A stretch of DNA of 64,000 bases from Halobacterium sp. R2-5 (GTDB lineage Archaea > Halobacteriota > Halobacteria > Halobacteriales > Halobacteriaceae), in NCBI RefSeq assembly GCF_011734195.1, contig NZ_JAANTH010000001.1, positions 682,001 through 746,000 on the forward strand, written 5' to 3'. This document shows positions 1 to 7,751 of the stretch, piece by piece (positions within the stretch are counted from its first letter, which is position 1; each line of letters opens with the position of its first letter). The notes under the pieces were generated by a model. That model made no database searches. It saw nothing but the letters and a program-made list of their open reading frames with translations, and was not told the DNA's origin. The position numbers and the translations under genes were made by a program.

Positions 1-2
1 AA

Positions 3-158
3 CGCACCTACTTCAAGTCCCGGCTCATCGGCGACGAGCTCGACCTCTCCGCGAAGGAAGTCGGCGCCAACATGCCCGCCATCGAGGCCGGCGAGTTCGA
101 CGTCGACGTCGAGCGCTGGGGGTACTCCTCCTCGACCACGTGGAAGGTCGAGGCCTGA
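3..158 (+). CDS. DUF7123-like small protein, C-terminal part (partial)
   Basis: An open frame enters from the left edge and ends at the TGA at 156-158, leaving 51 residues. It reads TYFKSRLIGDELDLSAKEVG and ends with WGYSSSTTWKVEA. From memory this matches the C-terminus of the haloarchaeal DUF7123 family, small proteins of about 80 residues with a winged-helix look (helices, then a beta hairpin). No catalytic residues are visible. The start lies outside the window. Function is unknown; DNA binding would be an inference from the fold only. Confidence 0.75.
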   Translation, partial: RTYFKSRLIGDELDLSAKEVGANMPAIEAGEFDVDVERWGYSSSTTWKVEA

Positions 159-319
159 CCGTCGACTGACGCCACCCGGCCGCGCGAGCCCGTCGTCCCT
201 CGCGCGTAATTTCTCCCCGGCTCTGCCGGGAACCCAGTGTCTGTCGCAGTCCCGTTCGGACTGCACTCGGCTGCTCCACAGCCGCGGCTCCGGGGCTCTA
301 TCGCTGACGGCGTCCCGGG

Positions 320-925
320 TCAGGGGTCGTAGGAGAGCAGGTCGGCGGCCTCGCCCGCGAACTCCGCGGCGGTCGCGTCGAAGGAGTCGGCGTACCGCAC
401 GAGCAACACGACGAGAGTCTCCGGGCGCTCGATCGCGTAGCCGTCCGCCCGCGAGAGCACGCCCGCCTCCTCGAGCTGGGCGGCGTACTTGCTGACGGTC
501 GCCGGCGACACGTCGAGGGCGTCCGCGAGGTCGCTCGCGGTGGCGTCCGGGTCCCGCAGCAGCTCGACGACCATCCCGCGCGGGGTCTCCCGGCGGAGGT
601 AGCCGAGCGCGCGCTTCTCGAACGGCGAGAACCGGCCCGCCGGGTAGAAGCGCTTGTAGTCGCCGTCGCGCTCGCTCTCGACGGCGGACTCCTCCAGCAG
701 CCGCCGCAGGTGGTGTTGGGTCTCCCCGGTGCCGAGCTGGAGGTCGTCCCGGAGTTTCGAGAAGTGCGCGCCCGGCGTCGTCGTCACGTAGCCGGTGATG
801 GCGTCGCGGACGTCGCTGTCGCCGCTCTCGTCGTCGTCCCCGCCCGCGAGCCGCGTCAGCGGGCTCGCTGCGCCGACCGCAGCGAACCGCCGGAGCGTCG
901 AGCGCTTGTCCTCGTCGATGCCCAT
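320..925 (-). CDS. winged helix-turn-helix transcriptional regulator (two wHTH domains)
   Basis: A 201-residue cytosolic protein with two predicted winged-helix domains. The first is at about residues 38-95 (HFSKLRDDLQLGTGETQHHL) and the second at about 105-168, with recognition helix LDVSPATVSKYAAQLEEAG. This double-wHTH layout is common among haloarchaeal regulators. The N-terminus (LRRFAAVGAASPLTRLAG) looks like a degenerate membrane or signal segment but is too short and interrupted to act as one. The C-terminus carries a short hydrophobic helix near residue 172. The gene is last in a minus-strand run after the stomatin/NfeD pair, 55 bp from the stomatin stop, so co-transcription is possible. 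No ligand-binding domain is seen and the target is unknown. Confidence 0.85.
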   Translation of the reverse strand: MGIDEDKRSTLRRFAAVGAASPLTRLAGGDDDESGDSDVRDAITGYVTTTPGAHFSKLRDDLQLGTGETQHHLRRLLEESAVESERDGDYKRFYPAGRFSPFEKRALGYLRRETPRGMVVELLRDPDATASDLADALDVSPATVSKYAAQLEEAGVLSRADGYAIERPETLVVLLVRYADSFDATAAEFAGEAADLLSYDP

Positions 926-980
926 CTACGGGGGCGTACGTGGTCGGCCGAGAAAAGAGTTCGGTGACCCGTCGGCGCGA

Positions 981-2150
981 TTACGCGTTCTCGGTGTCGT
1001 CGCCCGCGTCGGCGTCGGTGTCGCCGCTCGCGCCCGCGTCGGCGTCGAGCTCCTGGTCCATCTCCTCGATGACCTCGTCGGTGTTGGTCAAGCCGGTATC
1101 TTCGCCCCGCTGGACGGCCTCGGCCTGCTCTTCGAGCTTCTCGGGGTCGACGTCGGCCTCCTTGCTGATCTGGTTGAGGATCTCGTCGATGTCGTCGAGG
1201 CCGATGAGTTCGCGGGTCTCCGCGTCGAACTCCAGGCTCCCGAGCTCGGTGCCGTCGTCGGCGACGTCGCTACCGGAGAGGTGTTTGCCGTACCGGCCGA
1301 CGAGACTCGACAGCTCCTGGGGGATGACGAACGTGTTCGACTCACCGTCGCCGATCCCCTCCAGGGTCTCCATGCCCTTCTCGATGATGGCGCGCTCGCC
1401 CATCGACTCCGCGGACTTCGCGCGGAGCACGGTCGAGATGGCGTCACCCTGCGCTTCGAGAATCTGGGACTGCTTCTCGCCCTGCGCGCGGATGATGTTC
1501 GACTGCTTGTCACCCTGCGCGTTCTCGATGGCGGACTGGCGTTCACCCTGCGCCTCCAGAATCATCGCGCGGCGGCGGCGCTCGGCGCTGGTCTGTTGCT
1601 CCATCGCCTTCTGGACCTCCTGGGAGGGGTTGACCTCGCGGACTTCGACGCTCTCGACGCGAATCCCCCACTCGTCGGTCGGCTCGTCGAGCTCCGTGCG
1701 GATGCGGGCGTTGATCTCCTGGCGCTTGTTCAGCGTGTCGTCGAGCTCCATGTCGCCGAGCACCGCGCGCAGCGTCGTCTGCGCGAGGTTCGAGACGGCG
1801 GTCTTGTAGTGGTCGACTTCGAGGAACGCGCGCTTGGCGTCCCGCACGCGGATGTAGACGACGGCGTCGGCGGTCACCGGCGAGTTGTCGCGGGTGATCG
1901 CCTCCTGGCGGGGCACGTCGATGGTCTGCGTGCGCATGTCGAAGGGGTACGTGCGCGCGACGAACGGCGGCACGATGTTGATACCGGGTTCGAGGAGGCC
2001 GCGGTACTCCCCGAACACCGTGAGCGCTTTCTTCTCGTAGGCGTCCACGATTTCGACGGTCTCGTAGACGACGACGGCCAGCAACAGCAACACCAGCAGT
2101 CCGACTACCGGTATCACTGCGCCGCCGGTCGCCAGCGGGGTGAACTCCAT
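981..2150 (-). CDS. stomatin/prohibitin-family SPFH membrane protein
   Basis: The protein has 389 residues. A single N-terminal membrane segment (about 11-30) is followed by an SPFH/band-7 domain (about 31-195) with the stomatin-like core DNSPVTADAVVYIRV. The helical stretch at about 199-238 has four 11-residue repeats of the form (x)AQG(E/D)(R/K)QSxIx, and the tail is very acidic. SPFH proteins form oligomeric membrane scaffolds. The NfeD gene lies just upstream on the same strand; stomatin and NfeD are a classic partner pair. The frame stays open far upstream, but the hydrophobic anchor starts right after the ATG at 2150, so I chose that start. Confidence 0.93.
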   Translation of the reverse strand: MEFTPLATGGAVIPVVGLLVLLLLAVVVYETVEIVDAYEKKALTVFGEYRGLLEPGINIVPPFVARTYPFDMRTQTIDVPRQEAITRDNSPVTADAVVYIRVRDAKRAFLEVDHYKTAVSNLAQTTLRAVLGDMELDDTLNKRQEINARIRTELDEPTDEWGIRVESVEVREVNPSQEVQKAMEQQTSAERRRRAMILEAQGERQSAIENAQGDKQSNIIRAQGEKQSQILEAQGDAISTVLRAKSAESMGERAIIEKGMETLEGIGDGESNTFVIPQELSSLVGRYGKHLSGSDVADDGTELGSLEFDAETRELIGLDDIDEILNQISKEADVDPEKLEEQAEAVQRGEDTGLTNTDEVIEEMDQELDADAGASGDTDADAGDDTENA

Positions 2151-2221
2151 GCGTGAACGTTCGGCGAGCGGACAATAAGTGTTGGTGCGGCTCGCAGCGC
2201 GAGCGACCGTCCGTCTCGGAA

Positions 2222-2749
2222 CTACGAGCCCTCGGCGTCTGTCAGCTCCTGTTCGAGCTCGCGGTCGATGTCGTCGAGGCCGTCGACGGCCTCCACGGTG
2301 ACGACGTTGCCGCCGCCCGGGTCGACGACCACGACGTCCTCGCCTTCGGGGATGGTGCCGGAGATGGTTCGCGCGCTGTACGACGAGTCGAACCCGCCGG
2401 ACTGGAGTTTGATGCGCCCCTCCCGCGGGGTCACCTCCTCGGTGACGTAGCCGCGGGACCCGCGGAGGTCCTCGGAGTCCCGGGTCTGCCCGCGCCCCGT
2501 CCCCTGGTAGAGCTCGTAGTTGCGGTAGAGGTACAGGGACGCCAGCCCGAACGCGAGCACGAGGCCCGCGAGCACGAACGGCGTCGCCGCCGCCGGGACG
2601 AACAGCCCGATGAGCCCGGCTGCCAGCAGCGCGACGCCGAGGACGATGAGGTGTGCACCGGGGGCGAGCGCCTCCATGATGCACAGCGTCGTCCCGACGA
2701 CCACGAGCAGGAACGACAGGGACTGTCCGAATACTTCGACTACGGCCAT
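2222..2749 (-). CDS. NfeD-family membrane protein
   Basis: The 175-residue protein has an N-terminal half with three hydrophobic helices (about 9-28, 33-52, 56-75). A soluble C-terminal domain (about 93-150) has the NfeD OB-fold character: G-rich, with REGRIKLQSGGF and a central GEDVVVVDPGG strand. This is the short NfeD class without the ClpP-like protease domain. It sits directly upstream of the stomatin gene on the same strand with 71 bp between them. In other organisms the pair assembles at the membrane, so joint function is likely. Start at the ATG on 2747-2749. Confidence 0.92.
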   Translation of the reverse strand: MAVVEVFGQSLSFLLVVVGTTLCIMEALAPGAHLIVLGVALLAAGLIGLFVPAAATPFVLAGLVLAFGLASLYLYRNYELYQGTGRGQTRDSEDLRGSRGYVTEEVTPREGRIKLQSGGFDSSYSARTISGTIPEGEDVVVVDPGGGNVVTVEAVDGLDDIDRELEQELTDAEGS

Positions 2750-2829
2750 ACTCCACAGTTAGGACGGCACCGGGAAAACCGTTTACCCGCCTGACCGACT
2801 GCGAGGTGGACACGTTCGGGCGAACGCGC

Positions 2830-3000
2830 TCAGAACAGCAGCAGCGCGAGGACGCCGACCATGGCGGCGACGCCCAGCAGGAAGAACGCGACGTTCTCCG
2901 GGGCCGGCGACCCGGGCTCGATGGCGCGCACGTCGGGTTCGGCGTCCGGGCCGACCTCGTCGACTTCGTAGCGCCACGCGCGGTCGTCGCTCTCTGACAT
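2830..3000 (-). CDS. small membrane protein (DUF7312-like)
   Basis: A 56-residue ORF starts at the ATG on 2998-3000 and stops with TGA at 2830-2832. The N-terminal half is acidic and soluble (WRYEVDEVG, EPDVRAIEPGSPAPENV). Residues about 37-56 form one membrane helix (FFLLGVAAMVGVLALLLF) ending at the C-terminus, so it is tail-anchored. The layout fits the haloarchaeal DUF7312 group as I recall it. It lies between pyk and nfeD on the same strand. Function unknown. Confidence 0.8.
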   Translation of the reverse strand: MSESDDRAWRYEVDEVGPDAEPDVRAIEPGSPAPENVAFFLLGVAAMVGVLALLLF

Positions 3001-3038
3001 ACCCGACAGTAGCCGAGCGACGCGGAAAAACGCGCGGG

Positions 3039-4772
3039 TTAGGAGTCGCCGGCGTAGACGACGCCGCGCTCGCCGTCCACGGTGACGACGCTCCCGGTGT
3101 CGACGTCCTCCAGGTCCGCGTCCCCGACCATCGGGACGTCGAGTTCGCGGGCGACCATCGCGGGGTAGCCGGTCATCCCGGTCTGCGCGCTCACGATGCC
3201 CGCGATCTTCGAGAGGTCGCCGCGGAACTCGTCGTCGAAGCCGTTGTCCAGCACGACGACCGAGCGCTCGGGCACCTCGGAGAGGTCGCCGTCGTCGAGC
3301 ACCGCGACGGGCGCGGTGACGCGTCCCTTCACGACGGACTGCCCGACGGCGAGCGTCTCCGCCGCGACGTGGACCTTCAGCGTGTTCGTCGTGCTCGCGC
3401 CCTCCAGCTCGGTCATCATGCCGACGAGCACGACCACCGTGTCGCCGCTGTCCACGATGTCGGAGTCGACGGCCGCCTGCACCGCGCGCTCGACGACCGT
3501 CGTCGCGTCCCCCTCCGCGACCGCCGCGTACTCCGCGTGGACGCCCCAGTTGAGCGCGAGCTCGCGGCGCACGCGGTGGGAGGGCGTCGCGCAGACCACG
3601 GGAACCCGCGGCCGGAACTTCGCGGCCTTCCGGGCCGTGTACCCGGACTCGGAGGCGACCACGACCGCGCTCGCGTCGATGTCCCGCGCGAGGTAGCGCG
3701 CCGACCGTGCGAGCGCGTCCGTCTTCGCCGTGCCGTCGGCGTTCGGGACGCGCTGCTCCTGCAGCTCCGCATACTCGCCGCTCCCCTCGACCTCGCGGAC
3801 GATGCGGTCCATCGTCTCAACCACTCGCGTCGGGTCGTCGCCCACGGCCGTCTCCGCGGACAGCATCACGGCGTCTGTGCCGTCGAGCACGGCGTTCGCG
3901 ACGTCGCTGGCCTCCGCGCGCGTCGGGCGGCGCGCGTGCACCATCGAGTCCAGCATCTCCGTCGCCGTGATGACGGGGACGCCCGCGTCCCGGCACCGCC
4001 GGATGATGCGCTTCTGGATCATCGGCACGTCCTCCATCGGGCACTCCACGCCGAGGTCGCCGCGCGCGACCATCACGCCGTCGGCGGCCTCGATGATGCC
4101 GTCGAGGTTCTCCACCGCGCCCGCCCGCTCGATCTTCGCGACCACGGGGAGGTCCGCGTCGAACGACTCCAGCACGCGCTCGACCTCCAGGACGTCCTCG
4201 CCGTCCCGAACGAAGCTCGCCGCGACGTAGTCGACGCCCTCCTCGGCGGCGAGCTCGAGGTCGTGGCGGTCCTTCTCCGTGACGACGTCGAGGTCTAACT
4301 CGACTCCGGGGACGTTCACGCCCTTCCGGCCGCCGAGGTCGCCGCCGGACTCCACGCGCGCGGTCACAACGTCACCCGAGACGCTCTCGACGACCGTCTC
4401 GATGCGGCCGTCGTCCAGCAGCACGCGGTCCCCGGGCTCGGCCGCCGCCACGCTCGTCGACAGTCCGATCGTCTCCCCGGTCGTCTCCCCGCCCGGCACG
4501 AACTCCACTGTGCTCCCGGTCTCGACGTGAACCGGCTCGTCGGTCTCCGCCGTGCGCACCTCCGGTCCCTTCGTGTCCAGCATCACCGCCACCGGCTTCT
4601 CCGTCACCTCGTCGACGCGCCGCGCCGTCGAAATCAGCTCGCGGCGGTCCTCGCGCCCCCCGTGGCTCGCGTTGATGCGCGCGACCGACATCCCCGCGTC
4701 CACCAGCGACCGGATCGACGCCTCGTCGTCTGTCGCCGGACCCAGCGTGCAGACGATCTTCGCGTTCCTCAT
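3039..4772 (-). CDS. pyk: pyruvate kinase
   Basis: Converts PEP and ADP to pyruvate and ATP, the last step of glycolysis. The 577 residues begin MRNAKIVCTLGPATDD and include the Mg/PEP site MVARGDLGVECP and the signature ITATEMLDSM. An allosteric-type domain follows, then an extra C-terminal domain like the PEP-utilizing mobile domain, as in Bacillus-type enzymes. In that extra domain the usual phospho-histidine motif (TSHAA) reads MTGYPAMVARE, so the histidine is absent. An upstream in-frame ATG at 4823 would add 17 basic residues and overlap the regulatory site; the ATG at 4772 is the family start. A TrmB-like operator lies 42-57 nt upstream, and the antagonist ppsA is about 6 kb away. Confidence 0.97.
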   Translation of the reverse strand: MRNAKIVCTLGPATDDEASIRSLVDAGMSVARINASHGGREDRRELISTARRVDEVTEKPVAVMLDTKGPEVRTAETDEPVHVETGSTVEFVPGGETTGETIGLSTSVAAAEPGDRVLLDDGRIETVVESVSGDVVTARVESGGDLGGRKGVNVPGVELDLDVVTEKDRHDLELAAEEGVDYVAASFVRDGEDVLEVERVLESFDADLPVVAKIERAGAVENLDGIIEAADGVMVARGDLGVECPMEDVPMIQKRIIRRCRDAGVPVITATEMLDSMVHARRPTRAEASDVANAVLDGTDAVMLSAETAVGDDPTRVVETMDRIVREVEGSGEYAELQEQRVPNADGTAKTDALARSARYLARDIDASAVVVASESGYTARKAAKFRPRVPVVCATPSHRVRRELALNWGVHAEYAAVAEGDATTVVERAVQAAVDSDIVDSGDTVVVLVGMMTELEGASTTNTLKVHVAAETLAVGQSVVKGRVTAPVAVLDDGDLSEVPERSVVVLDNGFDDEFRGDLSKIAGIVSAQTGMTGYPAMVARELDVPMVGDADLEDVDTGSVVTVDGERGVVYAGDS

Positions 4773-4813
4773 GCCCGCGGCTACACGGCCGCCACGCAAA
4801 AACGTACGTAATT

Positions 4814-4829
4814 TACTCGCCATCGAGTA
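4814..4829 (-). promoter_or_regulatory. TrmB-type operator upstream of pyk
   Basis: The sequence TACT-N7-GAGTA (TTACTCGCCATCGAGTAA with flanks) is a near-perfect palindrome, 42-57 nt before the pyk ATG. It matches the Halobacterium TrmB consensus TACT-N7/8-GAGTA. An AT-rich TATA-like stretch (TAAATTA on the minus strand) directly abuts and partly overlaps it on the pyk side, which would suit repression. The GYD gene on the other strand starts 49 nt away. Confidence 0.75.
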
Positions 4830-4877
4830 ACACAGTGGCCACAGCGCCTATTCGGCAGCGCGTCCAACCCCCCGCAT

Positions 4878-5165
4878 ATGCCGACGTACGCCGCTATCGC
4901 CGACGTCGAGACCGGTCAGTATCAGAACCCACAGGACATCGCCGCCATCTGGGGCGACGTCCGCGCCGACCTCGAAGAACAGGACTGCCAGCTCAAGGAC
5001 TCCTACGTCCTCCTCGGCGGCCACGACATCCTCCTCCTCTTCGAAGCCGACGACAGCCACGCCGCCCTCCAGGCCTCCATCGCCGCCGAGCGCTACGGCA
5101 TCAACATGCAGACCCACGAAGCCATCCCCGTCGAAAACCTCGGCGAACTCGTCGACGACCTCTGA
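4878..5165 (+). CDS. GYD domain-containing protein
   Basis: A 95-residue soluble protein with a ferredoxin-like fold pattern. It starts MPTYAAIADVETGQYQNPQD and contains KDSYVLLGGHDILLLFEADD, the region equivalent to the GYDDVV core of the GYD family. These are small stress-associated or sensor-like proteins without known catalysis. The gene is transcribed away from pyk across a 105-bp spacer that carries the TrmB-like site. It is followed by a structured intergenic repeat. Function unknown. Confidence 0.85.
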   Translation: MPTYAAIADVETGQYQNPQDIAAIWGDVRADLEEQDCQLKDSYVLLGGHDILLLFEADDSHAALQASIAAERYGINMQTHEAIPVENLGELVDDL

Positions 5166-5400
5166 GGGCGCTTTTGCGCTGCGGGCCGCCGCAGGCGGCC
5201 CTCGGCAAAACCGACACCAAAAGCACTCCTCCTTCGCTTCACTCCGTTCCGCTCAGTCGTCGGCCCGAGCGCTCACTGCGTTCGCGCTCGGTGAATCGCG
5301 GCCCTCGGGGCCGTCGGACCGCTCGCGCCGCGAATGCTCGTTACTCTCGGCTGCGTAGGTTCAAGTAGGAAGCCGGGACCAATCCGGCGCGTGACCTGAC
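5166..5400. repeat. dispersed haloarchaeal intergenic repeat, copy 1
   Basis: Starts right after the GYD stop codon. It has GCTTTT at 5170-5175 pairing with AAAAGC at 5219-5224 around a perfect 8-bp hairpin (GGGCCGCC-gca-GGCGGCCC, 5183-5101 region 5183-5201). Then come a segment AAAGCACTCCTCC, a GTCGTCGG block, a GAGCG-rich block and GCGAATGCTCGT. The same block order follows pabC near 59508-59700. No coding signal is seen in this 304-bp gap; the first stem could act as a transcript end structure. Confidence 0.6.
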
Positions 5401-5406
5401 AGTCGC

Positions 5407-5446
5407 CCGGTGCGCTCGGATTCGGAATGGCGGCAGCGCGCACCGG
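5407..5446. repeat. inverted repeat downstream of metG
   Basis: A perfect 9-bp inverted repeat, CCGGTGCGC (5407-5415) and GCGCACCGG (5438-5446), with a 22-nt loop. It sits 24-63 nt past the metG stop in the direction of metG transcription, so it could form a 3'-end RNA hairpin. No T-run follows, so calling it a terminator would be speculative. Confidence 0.5.
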
Positions 5447-5469
5447 AGTCGGCTTGCCGCCTGCGAGCC

Positions 5470-7518
5470 CTATTTGATTTTCGTGCCGGGTTCGCTGTCT
5501 TCGTGGGTGGTGAGGAGGTCGGCGTCCTCGCCTGCGGCGAGCACCATGCCGTTGGACTCCACGCCGAACAGCTCCGCCTTCTCGAGGTTCGCGACGATGA
5601 CGACGCGCTTCCCCGGGAGCTCGTCGAGGTCGTGGAGCTGCTTGATGCCCGCGACGATCTGGCGGACCTCGTGGCCGATGTCGACTTCGAGGCGCGCGAG
5701 GTCGTCGGCGCCCTCGATGCCCTCCGCGGATTCGATTTCGCCGACGCGCAGGTCGAGGCTCTGGAAGTCCTCGAAGCTGACGCGGTCGTCGGCGAGCGGT
5801 TCGAGCTCGGTGTCGGAGGTGTCGCTCACGTCTCCGTCGTCCTCGTCGCTACTGGCGGCTTCGACCTTCTCCTGGAGCTTCTCGTCGAGCTCCTCGACGC
5901 GCTCGTCCTCGACCTTCGTGAACAGCTCCTCGGGCTCGCCGAACTCCGCGGGCGGCGCCTGCAGGCAGTCCCCGACGGTGGCGTCCGCCGCGGAGCCGTC
6001 CTCGCCGATCTGCGTCCAGACCTCGTCGGCCTTCTCCGGGACGAACGGCTGGAGCAGCACCGCGACCGCCTTCACGAGCTGCACGCAGTCGCGGATGACG
6101 GGCGCGGCCTCCTCGTCGTCGAGCTTCCAGGGCTCGTTGCGCTGGATGTACTCGTTGCCGAAGCGCGCGAGCGCGACCGCGCGCTCGCCGGCGGACTTGA
6201 GGTCGTAGTCGTTGAGCGCGTCCTCGTAGTCGTCCATCGCCTGTGCGATTTCCGTCTCGACGTCGTCCGAGACCGCAGCGTCGGGTGTGCCGCCGAAGTT
6301 CCGGTTGGCGAACAGCAGCGCGCGGTAGACGAAGTTCCCCACGACGTCAGCGAGCTCGCTGTTCACGCGCTCGGCGAAGCGGTCCCACGAGAAGTTCACG
6401 TCGCGTTCGAACCCGCTCGCGGTCGCCATGTAGTATCGGAGGAGGTCCGGGTGGAACCCCTCGTCGAGGTACTCCTCCGCCCAGATGGCGCGGTTCTTCG
6501 ACGTCGAGAGCCCCTTGCCGTCGATGTTCACGAACCCGGTCGCGCAGACCGCGCGCGGCTCGGTGTAGTCTGCGGCCTCCAGCATCGCGGGCCAGTAGAC
6601 GGTGTGGTGCTGGATGATGTCGCGGCCGATGATGTGGACGATCTCGCCGTCGCCGTCCTTCCAGACGGACTCCCAGTCGAGGTTACCCTCGCGCTCGCTG
6701 TACTGCTTGGTCGTGGAGACGTACTCGATGGGGGCGTCCACCCAGACGTACAGCACGAGGTCGTCGGCGCCCTCGCCGGGGTAGTCGATGCCCCAGTCCA
6801 TGTCCCGCGTGATACAGAGGTCCTGCAGCTCACCCTCGATCCACTCGCGGGGCTGGTTCTGGGCGTTGCTCGTGCCCTCGAGGCGGTTGATGAACCCCTG
6901 GAGGTGCTCCTGGACGTCGGAGAGCCGGAGGAACTTGTGGTCGCGCTCGCGGTACTCCGCGGGGTTGCCGGTGAGCGCGGAGACGGGGTCCTCGATTTCG
7001 CCGGGTTCGAGGTGGCGCTGGCAGCCCTCGTCGCACTCGTCGCCGCGGGCGTGCTCGCCGCAGTACGGGCACGTGCCCTCGACGTAGCGGTCGGGCAGCC
7101 ACTGGTCGGCTTCGGGATCGTAGGCGACGTTGATCTTCTTCTCGAAGACGTGGCCGTTGTCCTCCCACGCGCGGACGAACTCCTTCGTGAGTTCCGTGTT
7201 GGTCTCGTCGTGGGTGTGGCCGTACTGGTCGAAGTCGACGTTGAACTTCGGGAACGTCTCCTCGTACTGTTCGTGGTGGCGGAGCGCGAACTCCTCGGGG
7301 CTGACGCCCTCCTCGGCGGCGTTGACGGCGATGGGGGTGCCGTGCATGTCGCTGCCGGAGACGTAGATGGCGTCCTGGCCGAGCTTTCGGAGGCCGCGCG
7401 TGAACGCGTCGGCGTTGACGTAGCTGCGCAGGTGGCCGATGTGGAGGTCGCCGTTGGCGTACGGCAGCCCCGCGGTGACCACCGTCGGGTCGTCCGTCGG
7501 GAAGTCCTCGTAGGTCAT
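5470..7518 (-). CDS. metG: methionyl-tRNA synthetase
   Basis: Charges tRNA-Met in the cytosol. The 682 residues contain a class-I catalytic core with HIGH at residues 26-29 (NGDLHIGHLRSY). A zinc knuckle spans about 150-167 (CPYCG and a second Cys pair), and the KMSKS loop reads KGLSTSKN at about 335-342. The anticodon-binding helical region follows, then a C-terminal EMAP/Trbp111-type tRNA-binding OB domain (about 585-682, LDLRVGEIESAEG). That domain is fused here; some archaea encode it separately. The frame is open for 62 codons upstream, but the conserved protein begins at the ATG on 7516-7518. Confidence 0.97.
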   Translation of the reverse strand: MTYEDFPTDDPTVVTAGLPYANGDLHIGHLRSYVNADAFTRGLRKLGQDAIYVSGSDMHGTPIAVNAAEEGVSPEEFALRHHEQYEETFPKFNVDFDQYGHTHDETNTELTKEFVRAWEDNGHVFEKKINVAYDPEADQWLPDRYVEGTCPYCGEHARGDECDEGCQRHLEPGEIEDPVSALTGNPAEYRERDHKFLRLSDVQEHLQGFINRLEGTSNAQNQPREWIEGELQDLCITRDMDWGIDYPGEGADDLVLYVWVDAPIEYVSTTKQYSEREGNLDWESVWKDGDGEIVHIIGRDIIQHHTVYWPAMLEAADYTEPRAVCATGFVNIDGKGLSTSKNRAIWAEEYLDEGFHPDLLRYYMATASGFERDVNFSWDRFAERVNSELADVVGNFVYRALLFANRNFGGTPDAAVSDDVETEIAQAMDDYEDALNDYDLKSAGERAVALARFGNEYIQRNEPWKLDDEEAAPVIRDCVQLVKAVAVLLQPFVPEKADEVWTQIGEDGSAADATVGDCLQAPPAEFGEPEELFTKVEDERVEELDEKLQEKVEAASSDEDDGDVSDTSDTELEPLADDRVSFEDFQSLDLRVGEIESAEGIEGADDLARLEVDIGHEVRQIVAGIKQLHDLDELPGKRVVIVANLEKAELFGVESNGMVLAAGEDADLLTTHEDSEPGTKIK

Positions 7519-7537
7519 ATGCTCTGGTTCTTCCGGC

Positions 7538-7554
7538 GCGGGCCTAAAGCCCGC
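7538..7554 (-). promoter_or_regulatory. metG promoter: TATA-like core inside a palindrome
   Basis: On the minus strand the sequence reads GCGGGC-TTTAG-GCCCGC, a perfect 6-bp inverted repeat whose loop is the TATA-like element. The centre lies 28 nt upstream of the metG ATG, the expected TATA position for a leaderless haloarchaeal transcript. Confidence 0.55.
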
Positions 7555-7751
7555 TGGTTGTGTCTCGTGGTTCCGGTACTCGCGCTGAGAAGTGGGGTTC
7601 GCGTCCGCCCGGCGGCCGCATGAGGGCCCGGGGGCGAACGATCCACCCGTGGACGGCGCTACCGCTGCACGCGCATCACGCGACGCGGGTAGCGGCGCGT
7701 CCAAGTCACGGCCGCTACTTTACGGCGACTGGACAAAAGCGTTTCCGCGCG

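Noticed and set aside
2151-2813. N-terminal extension of the stomatin reading frame
   Set aside because: It runs across the NfeD gene in another frame, is Arg-rich and has no domain; the stomatin membrane anchor begins right at the ATG on 2150.
5340-5400. tRNA-like GGTTCAAGT sequence
   Set aside because: No matching acceptor or anticodon stems could be drawn around it, so it is not a tRNA gene.
7577-7592. ACTC...GAG element upstream of metG as another TrmB site
   Set aside because: The spacing is 5 rather than 6 bases and the last base of the half-site is wrong, so it does not match the pyk/ppsA pattern.
5410-7623. Very long open frames opposite metG (737 codons) and opposite other genes such as pyk, topA, smc and ppsA
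   Set aside because: High GC3 in the real gene removes stop codons from the other frames. The products are Arg/Val/Asp-rich without known motifs, while the opposite strand encodes clear conserved proteins.
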